A DNA stretch of 55,549 nucleotides from assembly GCA_000336895.1 (NCBI GenBank), contig AOLX01000010.1:1-55549 (forward strand). Direction: 5' to 3'. The DNA is from Haloarcula argentinensis DSM 12282 (GTDB lineage Archaea; Halobacteriota; Halobacteria; Halobacteriales; Haloarculaceae). Below the pieces are notes generated by a model. That model was not told the origin of the DNA, searched no databases, and saw nothing but the letters and a program-made list of their open reading frames with translations. Numbering within the stretch: position 1 is the first letter of the stretch; each line of letters opens with the position of its first letter. Below are positions 1 to 7,429 of the stretch, piece after piece. A program made the position numbers and the translations under genes.

Positions 1-1008
1 CTTCAACCCCACAAGGGTTCGTCTGAAACTAACTAAAGACTTCAAACTCTACCTCTACCTCCGAGCTTCAACCCCACAAGGGTTCGTCTGAAACTTCGTC
101 ACGTATGCTCCGGCGATGCTGGCCAGACTCAGCTTCAACCCCACAAGGGTTCGTCTGAAACCGTTACAGTCGTTGTGCAAAAGTTGTGTGGGCTGTGCTT
201 CAACCCCACAAGGGTTCGTCTGAAACCCATCAGCAGAGTCGGAGACGGTGAATACCGGTTGCTTCAACCCCACAAGGGTTCGTCTGAAACCGTTCGGCCA
301 CCGATCTTGGTGCGCGTCGTCACGTGCGCTTCAACCCCACAAGGGTTCGTCTGAAACGAACTCCTACGGAATCCCAACCCTGACGACAACTGGCTTCAAC
401 CCCACAAGGGTTCGTCTGAAACCGGCCACCGATCTTGGTGCGCGCCGCCACGTGCGCTTCAACCCCACAAGGGTTCGTCTGAAACCCGCGAGACGGTCGG
501 CGACGGGTGGGCCGAAGGCAAGCTTCAACCCCACAAGGGTTCGTCTGAAACTCGGACATGAACGACTTCGGCGAGGACCTCGCGGCTGCTTCAACCCCAC
601 AAGGGTTCGTCTGAAACCCAGTTGGCGCGCTGTTGAACTCATCGTATATAACGCTTCAACCCCACAAGGGTTCGTCTGAAACTCGGGGGCATCATATCTC
701 CATGGTATCTGGGTAGAGCTTCAACCCCACAAGGGTTCGTCTGAAACTTCGTAGTGTGCTGGCTCATCGCACCCAATAGCGTTGCTTCAACCCCACAAGG
801 GTTCGTCTGAAACAGGGTGTCACCCACTGGGACGAGTTCGAACCGGCGCTTCAACCCCACAAGGGTTCGTCTGAAACCTCGGCGGCGTCAATGATGTCCC
901 GCGTGGCTTGCTCGCTTCAACCCCACAAGGGTTCGTCTGAAACGAACGACAAACATGGCATTGACTGTCGTCCGTCTGGCTTCAACCCCACAAGGGTTCG
1001 TCTGAAAC
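1..1008 (-). CRISPR. Type I-B CRISPR array, 16 repeats and 15 spacers, truncated at the left edge
   Basis: A 30-bp repeat recurs every 63-67 bp. On the plus strand it reads GCTTCAACCCCACAAG followed by GGTTCGTCTGAAAC. Full copies start at 65, 132, 197, 261, 328, 393, 456, 522, 588, 653, 718, 784, 848, 914 and 979, and a copy lacking its first base starts at 1. All visible copies are identical. Spacers are 33-37 bp. The reverse complement (GTTTCAGACGAACCC at its start, GTTGAAGC at its end) is the haloarchaeal I-B repeat form, so transcription runs on the minus strand from the leader on the cas2 side. The newest spacer is then the one at 944-978. Several spacers read as open codons (for example 814-847 and 552-587), which suits viral or plasmid coding targets. 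Spacers 291-327 and 423-455 are near duplicates. Confidence 0.98.
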
Positions 1009-1061
1009 CATGCCCAATATACGGGCTATAGACGTACTAACAGCGGATCACAGTAAAGCCC
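1009..1061 (-). promoter_or_regulatory. CRISPR leader with candidate promoter
   Basis: This is the AT-richer stretch between the last repeat and the cas2-side hairpin. It is the expected leader position, because the repeat orientation places crRNA transcription on the minus strand. On that strand a TATA-like CTATAG lies about 20-25 bases before the first repeat, the right distance for an archaeal promoter starting near the repeat. A second AT run (TATATT) lies closer. The exact start is inferred. Confidence 0.6.
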
Positions 1062-1108
1062 TTCCGTCGACCATCAATAGTGCGTGTTCCCCAGGGGGGT
1101 CGACGGAA
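1062..1108. other. Perfect 11-bp inverted repeat between cas2 and the leader
   Basis: TTCCGTCGACC at 1062-1072 is the exact reverse complement of GGTCGACGGAA at 1098-1108, with a 25-nt loop containing a C-run and a G-run. It sits directly after the cas2 stop and before the leader. It could end the cas operon transcript, insulate the leader, or form part of the leader recognised during spacer integration. Confidence 0.7.
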
Positions 1109-1113
1109 ACCGA

Positions 1114-1374
1114 CTATAGAAACCGCTGATCCTCGGTTGGGTCTTCGCCATAGACTGTCCGATTGAGTAGCGTATCAGAAGACAGCTCATAGATGATTGT
1201 TGATTCACCGGGTTTCAGCAAATCATCTATTTCGTTTTTGAGCTTGGACAAGTCTCCCTCGGAAATCTCGCCTTCGAGAACAGAATTCTGGACGTGAGTT
1301 AGATATCGGCGGCCGATTTTGAGAGCTTTCTGTGTTCGGTCTGCCTCCAAATCATATACCATTACCACGTACAT
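1114..1374 (-). CDS. cas2: Cas2, spacer-integration subunit
   Basis: 86 residues, the usual Cas2 length. It opens with MYVVMVYDLEADRTQKALK, the ferredoxin-like first strand carrying the conserved Asp (D8), followed by a helix with the LKIGRRYLTHVQNSVLEG signature. Cas2 is the central dimer of the Cas1-Cas2 integrase that inserts new spacers at the leader end. The ATG is one base after the cas1 stop, so it is the last gene of a co-transcribed cas operon, directly next to leader and array. Confidence 0.97.
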   Translation of the reverse strand: MYVVMVYDLEADRTQKALKIGRRYLTHVQNSVLEGEISEGDLSKLKNEIDDLLKPGESTIIYELSSDTLLNRTVYGEDPTEDQRFL

Positions 1375-1375
1375 G

Positions 1376-2371
1376 TCACCACCACCGTTGGAATGGTTTG
1401 TACTCTTCTCCCGTGAGCAAGTGCTTTTTCAGCTTGTATGCCTCAAGCCGCATCAGATACTGGTAGCTCACCTTACGGCTGAGCGTCGGATGTTCGACAG
1501 TCCGCTCAAGCGTCTCTTCGAATGCCTTTGTGTACGTTTTTCGGCCAGATTCATTCAATAGGCATGATCCGAGTTCCGTCTCGAAATCGGTATCTGAAAT
1601 CTGGTTTCGGTTCACTAGCCGAAACAGGACACGGTCGGCAAGGACCGGTTTGAACAGGTCGGCGAGGTCGAGAGACAGCGAGTAGCGTCGCTCGCCTGGC
1701 TCGTGCAAGTAGCTGACCGTCGGATCGAGTGCAGTAGCACGGATCGCCGAGACGCAGTTCGCATAGACCAGCGAATTACCGAACGAAATGAGGCTGTTAA
1801 TCTCGTTGGGTGGTGGGTTGTACTCACGCCGAGCCAACTGGAACTCGCTCGGGAGAATCTCGTTAAAGCTCCGGTAGTACGCCTTTCTTGCGGTGGCTTC
1901 GGTTCCGAGTAACTCATCGACTGGCAGTTCCTCATCAACGCGTGCGGCCGCAGCTTCCAGATCCTCGATTACGTCGTCGAGATTGTGATCACGGCCGTTG
2001 TAGTAGACCACGTTCGTCCGCATATTATGGATGCTGCCCCGTACAATTGCCGCGGCGAGTTGCCGTCTGTGCTGGCTGTCCTCGTAGGCGCGAACTTGGT
2101 TGACGACAGTCTTCCCGGAGGTTTGACCACGTTTCGGCATTACCGAACCCGCGTAGTAATCTTCCCAGCCGAAGACGTGGAGTGCGACCGTACGGTCGTT
2201 GAGGAACGACATCAGCCGCGTGTTGAAATCGATCTGACCATGCAAAAAGAACGCCTCAGCGTTCTCAATTGGGATGTATTGCTTTTCCCCACCGTCGTCG
2301 GGGACGAGTCTGAGCGTGTCGTCGCTACGTTCGAGTCGGCCGTCCGAAAAGACGTGGTAGTTCCGATCCAT
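1376..2371 (-). CDS. cas1: Cas1, CRISPR integrase
   Basis: 331 residues from the start MDRNYHVFSDGR; a further upstream TTG-type start would overlap cas4. The metal-binding catalytic set can be placed at E158 (LLGTEATARKAYY), H223 (SYLHEPGERR) and D238 (LDLADLF), with the NSLISFGNSLVY helix between. Cas1 with Cas2 cuts and joins prespacers into the first repeat. It starts two bases after cas4 and ends one base before cas2. This is the I-B lineage type of Cas1, and all expected catalytic residues are present, so the locus should be able to adapt. Confidence 0.97.
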   Translation of the reverse strand: MDRNYHVFSDGRLERSDDTLRLVPDDGGEKQYIPIENAEAFFLHGQIDFNTRLMSFLNDRTVALHVFGWEDYYAGSVMPKRGQTSGKTVVNQVRAYEDSQHRRQLAAAIVRGSIHNMRTNVVYYNGRDHNLDDVIEDLEAAAARVDEELPVDELLGTEATARKAYYRSFNEILPSEFQLARREYNPPPNEINSLISFGNSLVYANCVSAIRATALDPTVSYLHEPGERRYSLSLDLADLFKPVLADRVLFRLVNRNQISDTDFETELGSCLLNESGRKTYTKAFEETLERTVEHPTLSRKVSYQYLMRLEAYKLKKHLLTGEEYKPFQRWW

Positions 2372-2373
2372 TG

Positions 2374-2922
2374 TTAACACCAACAGAAGTCGTGGTATGC
2401 ACAGGAGTCACAGAACGGTTTCTCCTCTGCCGCCGGCGGCGAGGACTGCCTGACGATCTCGTGGATGCCGCGAATCGCGGTTTCGACCTTATCCGTTCGC
2501 TCCGCTGTGAGTTCGACCGGCTCCCGCTTTCGCTCTCGTGGGTGAGCCAAGACGCCGTCCTTCTGGATATCGGCAACGCGGTCGAGATACCAGAGGTAGT
2601 ACGACAGCTGCATTTCTGCGGGCTCCGTGAGCGTTGAGGAAGGTTTAACCTCGACGACGCGGCCGTCGTCAAGTAAATCGAGTGAGATCATGCCGAGATG
2701 GAGGTTCTCGCGTTTTTCACTGTAGGCCGTTTCATCGACACGGGTACCACGGACCACGGTGGCGTTCTCGCGGTCAATTTCGAGATTCCGGCTTTCGAAC
2801 CAGAGTTCCCGCTTGCAGACGTAGTAGTACTGTATCATCACGCCAGTCACGCGGAAGGGATCGTCGACCGGCTCGCCACGAGCTGTGGCGAGGAGGCGGT
2901 CGACTGGGTCAGTGGCGGTCAT
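2374..2922 (-). CDS. cas4: Cas4, Fe-S RecB-like nuclease
   Basis: 182 residues. One N-terminal cysteine (C36, YYYVCKRELW) and a C-terminal cluster at C171, C174, C180 and C182 (CDSCAYHDFCWC) provide the usual Fe-S ligands with one spare. The central part has the RecB-type nuclease motif ending in VVEVKPSS. Cas4 processes prespacers and helps select PAM and orientation during adaptation. Its ATG overlaps the cas3 stop (ATGA), and it lies two bases upstream of cas1, so the adaptation trio is translated as a block. Confidence 0.96.
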   Translation of the reverse strand: MTATDPVDRLLATARGEPVDDPFRVTGVMIQYYYVCKRELWFESRNLEIDRENATVVRGTRVDETAYSEKRENLHLGMISLDLLDDGRVVEVKPSSTLTEPAEMQLSYYLWYLDRVADIQKDGVLAHPRERKREPVELTAERTDKVETAIRGIHEIVRQSSPPAAEEKPFCDSCAYHDFCWC

Positions 2923-5549
2923 AAGATCCGCCTCTCAGCAGTGCTGTCTGGAATGACGAAACCTGTATTCTGATCGAAATACTCACCCAATCCGTGTTTG
3001 CGGACATCAAGCCATCGTACGTCCGTATCGGAGTGAACCCTGTTTAGCTGACTCAGCTTTTCTTTTTTATCTGACTCGCCGTAGTAAACCGGAATCGACA
3101 CCCGCGCTTCTTTGAGTCCATCCATCAACCGATGGACGCGGTCGAACTCGTACTGGCTCCATGCTTCGCGCACCTGCTCTACCCGCTCCCGTTCGGCTTC
3201 AGTTCGACAGATAATGATGTCCACTGCGTTACGCTGATCAATCAGTGATAGCTCTCCGAGTTTGTCTCCGCGTACGTCATCGACATACCCAGCGTACTCC
3301 TGTTTGCCGACGTTCTTGTCTGTATGTAGTGTTTTGTAGTATTCCGTGACTGCTGTACGGGCCACAGAGGTCTCCGACAACAGCGTATCTTCCTCACGCA
3401 CAGCATCAAGTGTTTCGGCTGCGACAGGGAGGAGTGTTGCTCCCTGATTGTAGACTGCCTCTGCGGGTGTTTTTTGCTGTTCATCCGGTACATCAAGCCA
3501 CCAGACGACTACGCGTCCCTGTTCTCGTTCGAACGACCGATTACAGCGACCGGCTGCCTGAACGATACTATCGATTGGAGCCAGATCACGGTAGACACGG
3601 TCGAAGCTGATATCGACGCCGGCTTCGATAAGCTGTGTAGAAATCGTTATCAGACTATGTCCGTCGTCGGTGAGTCGTTTTGCGGTTTCGATCAGCTTGA
3701 GACGATCTACAGGGCGGAGTCGTGTCGACAGGTGGAGTATCGACCGGTCGCTTCGCCCTTCGATGCGGCTCGCAAGCGTCTTCGGATTGATGTCGGCTGT
3801 CGTTTTGACTGTGCTGAGTTCGTCAGCATAGATGTCTCCCACACTGAGAAGCGAGTCCCCGTTATCGATGAGTTCGTCAAAGAGGGCTCGCGCACTATCG
3901 ATTGTGTTACAGACTGCAAGCGTTGATTCGCCGGAATCGACTGTAGTCAGCAGTTCAGGACCCGCATCAGCGTATGATTTCGGGACCTCTTGCGTCTCGA
4001 TATACCGCTCGGTCGATGCATCGAGTTCGTACTTGACTCGCTCGGTTGCGCTAAAATATACATCAGGATCGTCAACCAATTCAGTCACATCACCTCCTCG
4101 TTCGGTTGCTTCATTGAACAGTTGTGGCTGGGTTGCGGTCATAGCGATAACCGTTGCGCCGTACTGTTCGGTCAGTATTGCAACGAGTCGGGGGACGAGT
4201 TTCCACCAGTCGAGCGGCAAGCTCTGTGGTTCATCGAGGATGACGACGCTATCTCGGAGCGCGGGAATCTTTATCGACTGCTTGTTGGCTGGCCCAGCAA
4301 GACTCTCGAACAACTGCACGAACGTCGTGACTGTGAGTCCAGCCCGCCAGCTTTCGGCGAGCATCCCGGCGACATCGTCGTTCATATCTGCATCGTCAGC
4401 GTCCACGTCGTCTTCGTCGACGATCGTGGTTTCAGACAGGTGGTGGTGGGCAGTAAGTAATCGTCCGAGTGTGTCGGTCCCGTAGATGTCTTTAATTTCA
4501 TCGACGACCTGATCGATGATACTGGTAAATGGGAGTGCGTAGACGACACGTTCGCTGCCGAGTTCGTCACGAACCGTCTGTGCGGCCGACATCCCGGAGA
4601 GCGTCTTTCCCATTCCGGTTGGCAGGGTAAGTGTCGCTACGCCCCCGCCAGCTTCGGCAAATTGTTTCGCGTTCTCTACGACAGCTGACCGTGCGCGTGA
4701 ACGATAATGGTTGAGTCGTTCCGTTCGAGAACCGTCCGGGTTAGCAGGCGAGGACGCTTCGAGTTCCGCCACGTATTCGTCTAATACTTGGAGCGACGGC
4801 TGCTTTGCCTCGTAGGTCGAATCTGAGTCGGTCTCCTCACTACGACTTGCTGCACTAGTCTTGTCTGCAAGCACAAGCGACCCCCATATTTCGAGGGATA
4901 GGCCGTAACAAGACTCCGACAGGGACTCACGACTGATCGTCGTACCACTCTCCGTGGCGACAGCAGCGGCGATCTCACCAAGCAGCTCTTTGTACGAATG
5001 GCGAAATCCGTCCCACGACCCATCGCTATCAGTGGCATCATCGAAAATATCGGCCGCCAGCTCCGGAACGTGTTCTTCGATATCGTTGAGCTGCATAGCG
5101 ATTGCTGCCTGTAGCTGTTCATTGTTGGTCTCTGCCCCTCCCGTTGAGTTCTCTGAGGTGTAGGCTCGCTTGTAGATGTACTGAGTCACATCTGGGAGTT
5201 GCCCGTGATGCTTGGCGACCGCAACGAAGCCAGCCAGACAGGTCTCAGTTTCAAATCCCTGTGCATCGAGGGCATAGTATGCGGCGAACGACCCGATTGG
5301 GGCATGGTATCGGCACGGCTTGTGTTCGGGTTCGGTGCCATGTCGAAGGTACTTCTGAAAGAAGGTCGTCGCTTTCCCGAAGTCATGAACGTAGGCGAGC
5401 GTCTCAACGACCTGCTGTAGCGACTCTCCATCAGGTGTTGTCGCTTCACCGGGAACGATTTCGCTGGCCCGTCGAGCAACATCATCCAGATGATCCCGAA
5501 GATTGACTCCTTCATAGCCGTCTTCGGGTGGGTGAGAGTACACAGCCAT
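2919..5549 (-). CDS. cas3: Cas3, HD nuclease-helicase
   Basis: 876 residues with an N-terminal HD phosphohydrolase domain (H20, H55-D56 in YVHDFGKA, H82 in YHAPIG, then KHHGQ) fused to a superfamily 2 helicase. The helicase motifs are Walker A LPTGMGKT near residue 310, motif II LDEPQS near 437, MTATQP, then QLIEAGVD near 640 and QAAGRCNR near 665. Cas3 is recruited by Cascade after PAM-dependent R-loop formation and degrades target DNA. Its ATG overlaps the cas5 stop (TGATG) and its stop overlaps the cas4 start. No frameshift or lost catalytic residue was seen. Confidence 0.97.
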   Translation of the reverse strand: MAVYSHPPEDGYEGVNLRDHLDDVARRASEIVPGEATTPDGESLQQVVETLAYVHDFGKATTFFQKYLRHGTEPEHKPCRYHAPIGSFAAYYALDAQGFETETCLAGFVAVAKHHGQLPDVTQYIYKRAYTSENSTGGAETNNEQLQAAIAMQLNDIEEHVPELAADIFDDATDSDGSWDGFRHSYKELLGEIAAAVATESGTTISRESLSESCYGLSLEIWGSLVLADKTSAASRSEETDSDSTYEAKQPSLQVLDEYVAELEASSPANPDGSRTERLNHYRSRARSAVVENAKQFAEAGGGVATLTLPTGMGKTLSGMSAAQTVRDELGSERVVYALPFTSIIDQVVDEIKDIYGTDTLGRLLTAHHHLSETTIVDEDDVDADDADMNDDVAGMLAESWRAGLTVTTFVQLFESLAGPANKQSIKIPALRDSVVILDEPQSLPLDWWKLVPRLVAILTEQYGATVIAMTATQPQLFNEATERGGDVTELVDDPDVYFSATERVKYELDASTERYIETQEVPKSYADAGPELLTTVDSGESTLAVCNTIDSARALFDELIDNGDSLLSVGDIYADELSTVKTTADINPKTLASRIEGRSDRSILHLSTRLRPVDRLKLIETAKRLTDDGHSLITISTQLIEAGVDISFDRVYRDLAPIDSIVQAAGRCNRSFEREQGRVVVWWLDVPDEQQKTPAEAVYNQGATLLPVAAETLDAVREEDTLLSETSVARTAVTEYYKTLHTDKNVGKQEYAGYVDDVRGDKLGELSLIDQRNAVDIIICRTEAERERVEQVREAWSQYEFDRVHRLMDGLKEARVSIPVYYGESDKKEKLSQLNRVHSDTDVRWLDVRKHGLGEYFDQNTGFVIPDSTAERRIL

Positions 5550-6346
5550 CAGACGAACACCACAGTACGACCGTCGACACTGGCTGCTGTTGTGTCTCGC
5601 ACCTCAAGCGAGTCAGCGTCAGGATTGTAGGCGTAGTTCGTGAACCCAGTTGTCGTCCGACCACCGGCATCGGACTCCATGAAGGCGGGTGACTCCTCGA
5701 TTTGACAGCGTGTCCCTGCATCCAGAACGACATCATCAACGGCATTCGGGACAGCTGAATCAACTTCCACAGTATCGGTTTGCGGTGCGTTTGCAACATC
5801 AAATTCGCCGTGATACTTGATGTCAGCGAGATGCTCCGAAAGACCGAGACTCGGTACGTAGTGTGATTCACCTGCGGCGAGTGTCTCGCGCAGTTCGGTA
5901 TACCATTGCTCGTCAGCAAGTGCGACATCGATTCGATAGCCGGGATCAACCAGTACCTCGTAGTTATGTTGCTGTCGGAGCGTCGTCGGGTCTGGTAGCT
6001 TGACGCTTATTTTCCCACGGCCGTTGAGCGACTGCAAGTTCCCAGCAGCGGTCGATAGCGTGTTCATCGGCATATTGACGGTCCTGATCTCCCGAACGGG
6101 TTCGATGGCGACTGCCGAACTATCGGGTGCGAACAGGTCGTAGTAGCCATCTCGTTCGATCCCAAGAACGGCTGCAAGAAGCCCAGCAACGGTAGTGCGA
6201 GGAATAATTCGATAGGTTTGCTTGACGATATTGCCCTCGATCCGCCGGAAGTGACCCCACGGGCCACGAATGGTGAACGAGAGACAACGGTCAGGCTGGC
6301 CACCGTTTCCGTCAGCTGTCCAATCGTCAAGCGATTGTTGTGACAT
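5549..6346 (-). CDS. cas5: Cas5b, Cascade subunit
   Basis: 265 residues. After a short polar N-terminus come CLSFTIRGPWGHFRRI and RIIPRTTVAGLLAAVLGI, the N-terminal RAMP hallmark of Cas5, in which the crRNA 5' handle is held. It is read from the I-B Cascade block, two bases after cas7 and overlapping cas3. Assignment is firm from these motifs and the position between cas7 and cas3. Confidence 0.95.
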   Translation of the reverse strand: MSQQSLDDWTADGNGGQPDRCLSFTIRGPWGHFRRIEGNIVKQTYRIIPRTTVAGLLAAVLGIERDGYYDLFAPDSSAVAIEPVREIRTVNMPMNTLSTAAGNLQSLNGRGKISVKLPDPTTLRQQHNYEVLVDPGYRIDVALADEQWYTELRETLAAGESHYVPSLGLSEHLADIKYHGEFDVANAPQTDTVEVDSAVPNAVDDVVLDAGTRCQIEESPAFMESDAGGRTTTGFTNYAYNPDADSLEVRDTTAASVDGRTVVFV

Positions 6347-6348
6347 CG

Positions 6349-7428
6349 TTACGCCGTGTCGTCGTTCGGGAGTGTCGCGGTTTGTTCGTCGTAGACATCG
6401 ATTTCCTCTACGGCATCCGCTCCGACTGCATCTTTGAGGGCGTCGTGGAGTACCGCTGGTCCGCCGAGTTCGCCATCGTAGGAGATCTGGAGCACGTCGC
6501 TGGCGACAACTCGAACGCGTTCGATTCGGTCACTCGCTCCATCGAGTCGGTCTACGAGCCCTGTCACGTCAAGCGTAAGGTCACGAACCGTCCGAAGTTC
6601 CTCGTCGGGTTTCGAATGCTCGTCGTCGAGTTCGAGATCGCGGTCGAGGCCGCCAAGGTGGAAACTCTCGTCGGCGTACTCAACGCGGCAGTAGAGCCGC
6701 GGTTCTTGACCGACTTTGCTCCGGCTGATAGTCTGGTTTTTAATCGCACGCCAACAGAGGGTGTCGAGCCGTTCGACATCCGCCGCGGTGAGATTTGTAT
6801 CGGCAGCACCGTGCTCGTCGACGAGCCCGTGGAACCGGATCAGTCCGTATTGGATCCGATGGTCGTCGAGATCAAACCCACCCTGTTGTTTGTTTTCCTG
6901 TGTAGCGATCACGCTCGTTAGGCTATCGTATTCCTCGTTTTCGTTGACCGCGTGCATCGATTTACCGGGCGAGAACTGAACGGGGCCAGTGAAATGATCC
7001 GGCAGATGCTTGGCGTAAACTTCGTCGGTATCCACGGACATCGTTGCGCCAAAGTACCGTACATCGACGCTTTCGTTCAGGAACTCGCCGAAAATATAGT
7101 CGCGGAATTCTTCGACTTCCTCGTCGTCATCGAGGTCGTAGTCGTCAGGCTCGACAGCCTTGAGTCGATCTTCGAGTAGTTTACCGCGCGTGTACTGATC
7201 CCCGTCTTCCTGCACGTTTCGGATGTAGACGCCGTGCCCGTCGTCATCGAGCTGGTCGCGGAGATATCGCTTCAGTCGAACGTCGGTGACGATTGCCTGC
7301 TGGGTCTGTGGATCGATTCGTGGCCGATTGGCACCGGACAGCGGATTGCCGTTCGGGTTTGCATCGACGGCATCGTACAGGAAGACGATTTCTGAGCGGT
7401 TCGTCACGGGGTCAGCTGTATCGGACAT
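6349..7428 (-). CDS. cas7: Cas7 (Csh2-type), Cascade backbone
   Basis: 359 residues from MSDTADPVTNRSEI; a start 12 codons upstream would overlap cas8b. The N-terminal FLYDAVDANPNGNPLSG and DVRLKRYLRD are the classic Cas7/Csh2 signature, and VDVRYFGATM lies in the first third. Cas7 subunits coat the spacer part of the crRNA. The ATG lies one base past the cas8b stop. Composition is strongly acidic, with Asp- and Glu-rich loops. Confidence 0.96.
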   Translation of the reverse strand: MSDTADPVTNRSEIVFLYDAVDANPNGNPLSGANRPRIDPQTQQAIVTDVRLKRYLRDQLDDDGHGVYIRNVQEDGDQYTRGKLLEDRLKAVEPDDYDLDDDEEVEEFRDYIFGEFLNESVDVRYFGATMSVDTDEVYAKHLPDHFTGPVQFSPGKSMHAVNENEEYDSLTSVIATQENKQQGGFDLDDHRIQYGLIRFHGLVDEHGAADTNLTAADVERLDTLCWRAIKNQTISRSKVGQEPRLYCRVEYADESFHLGGLDRDLELDDEHSKPDEELRTVRDLTLDVTGLVDRLDGASDRIERVRVVASDVLQISYDGELGGPAVLHDALKDAVGADAVEEIDVYDEQTATLPNDDTA

Positions 7429-7429
7429 G

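Noticed and set aside
55..860. Open frames on both strands across the CRISPR array
   Set aside because: They are produced by the repeat being read through; the same short peptide recurs with each repeat.
1..1008. Self-targeting spacers within this window
   Set aside because: No spacer was seen to match elsewhere in the window by eye; a proper search would be needed to exclude partial matches.
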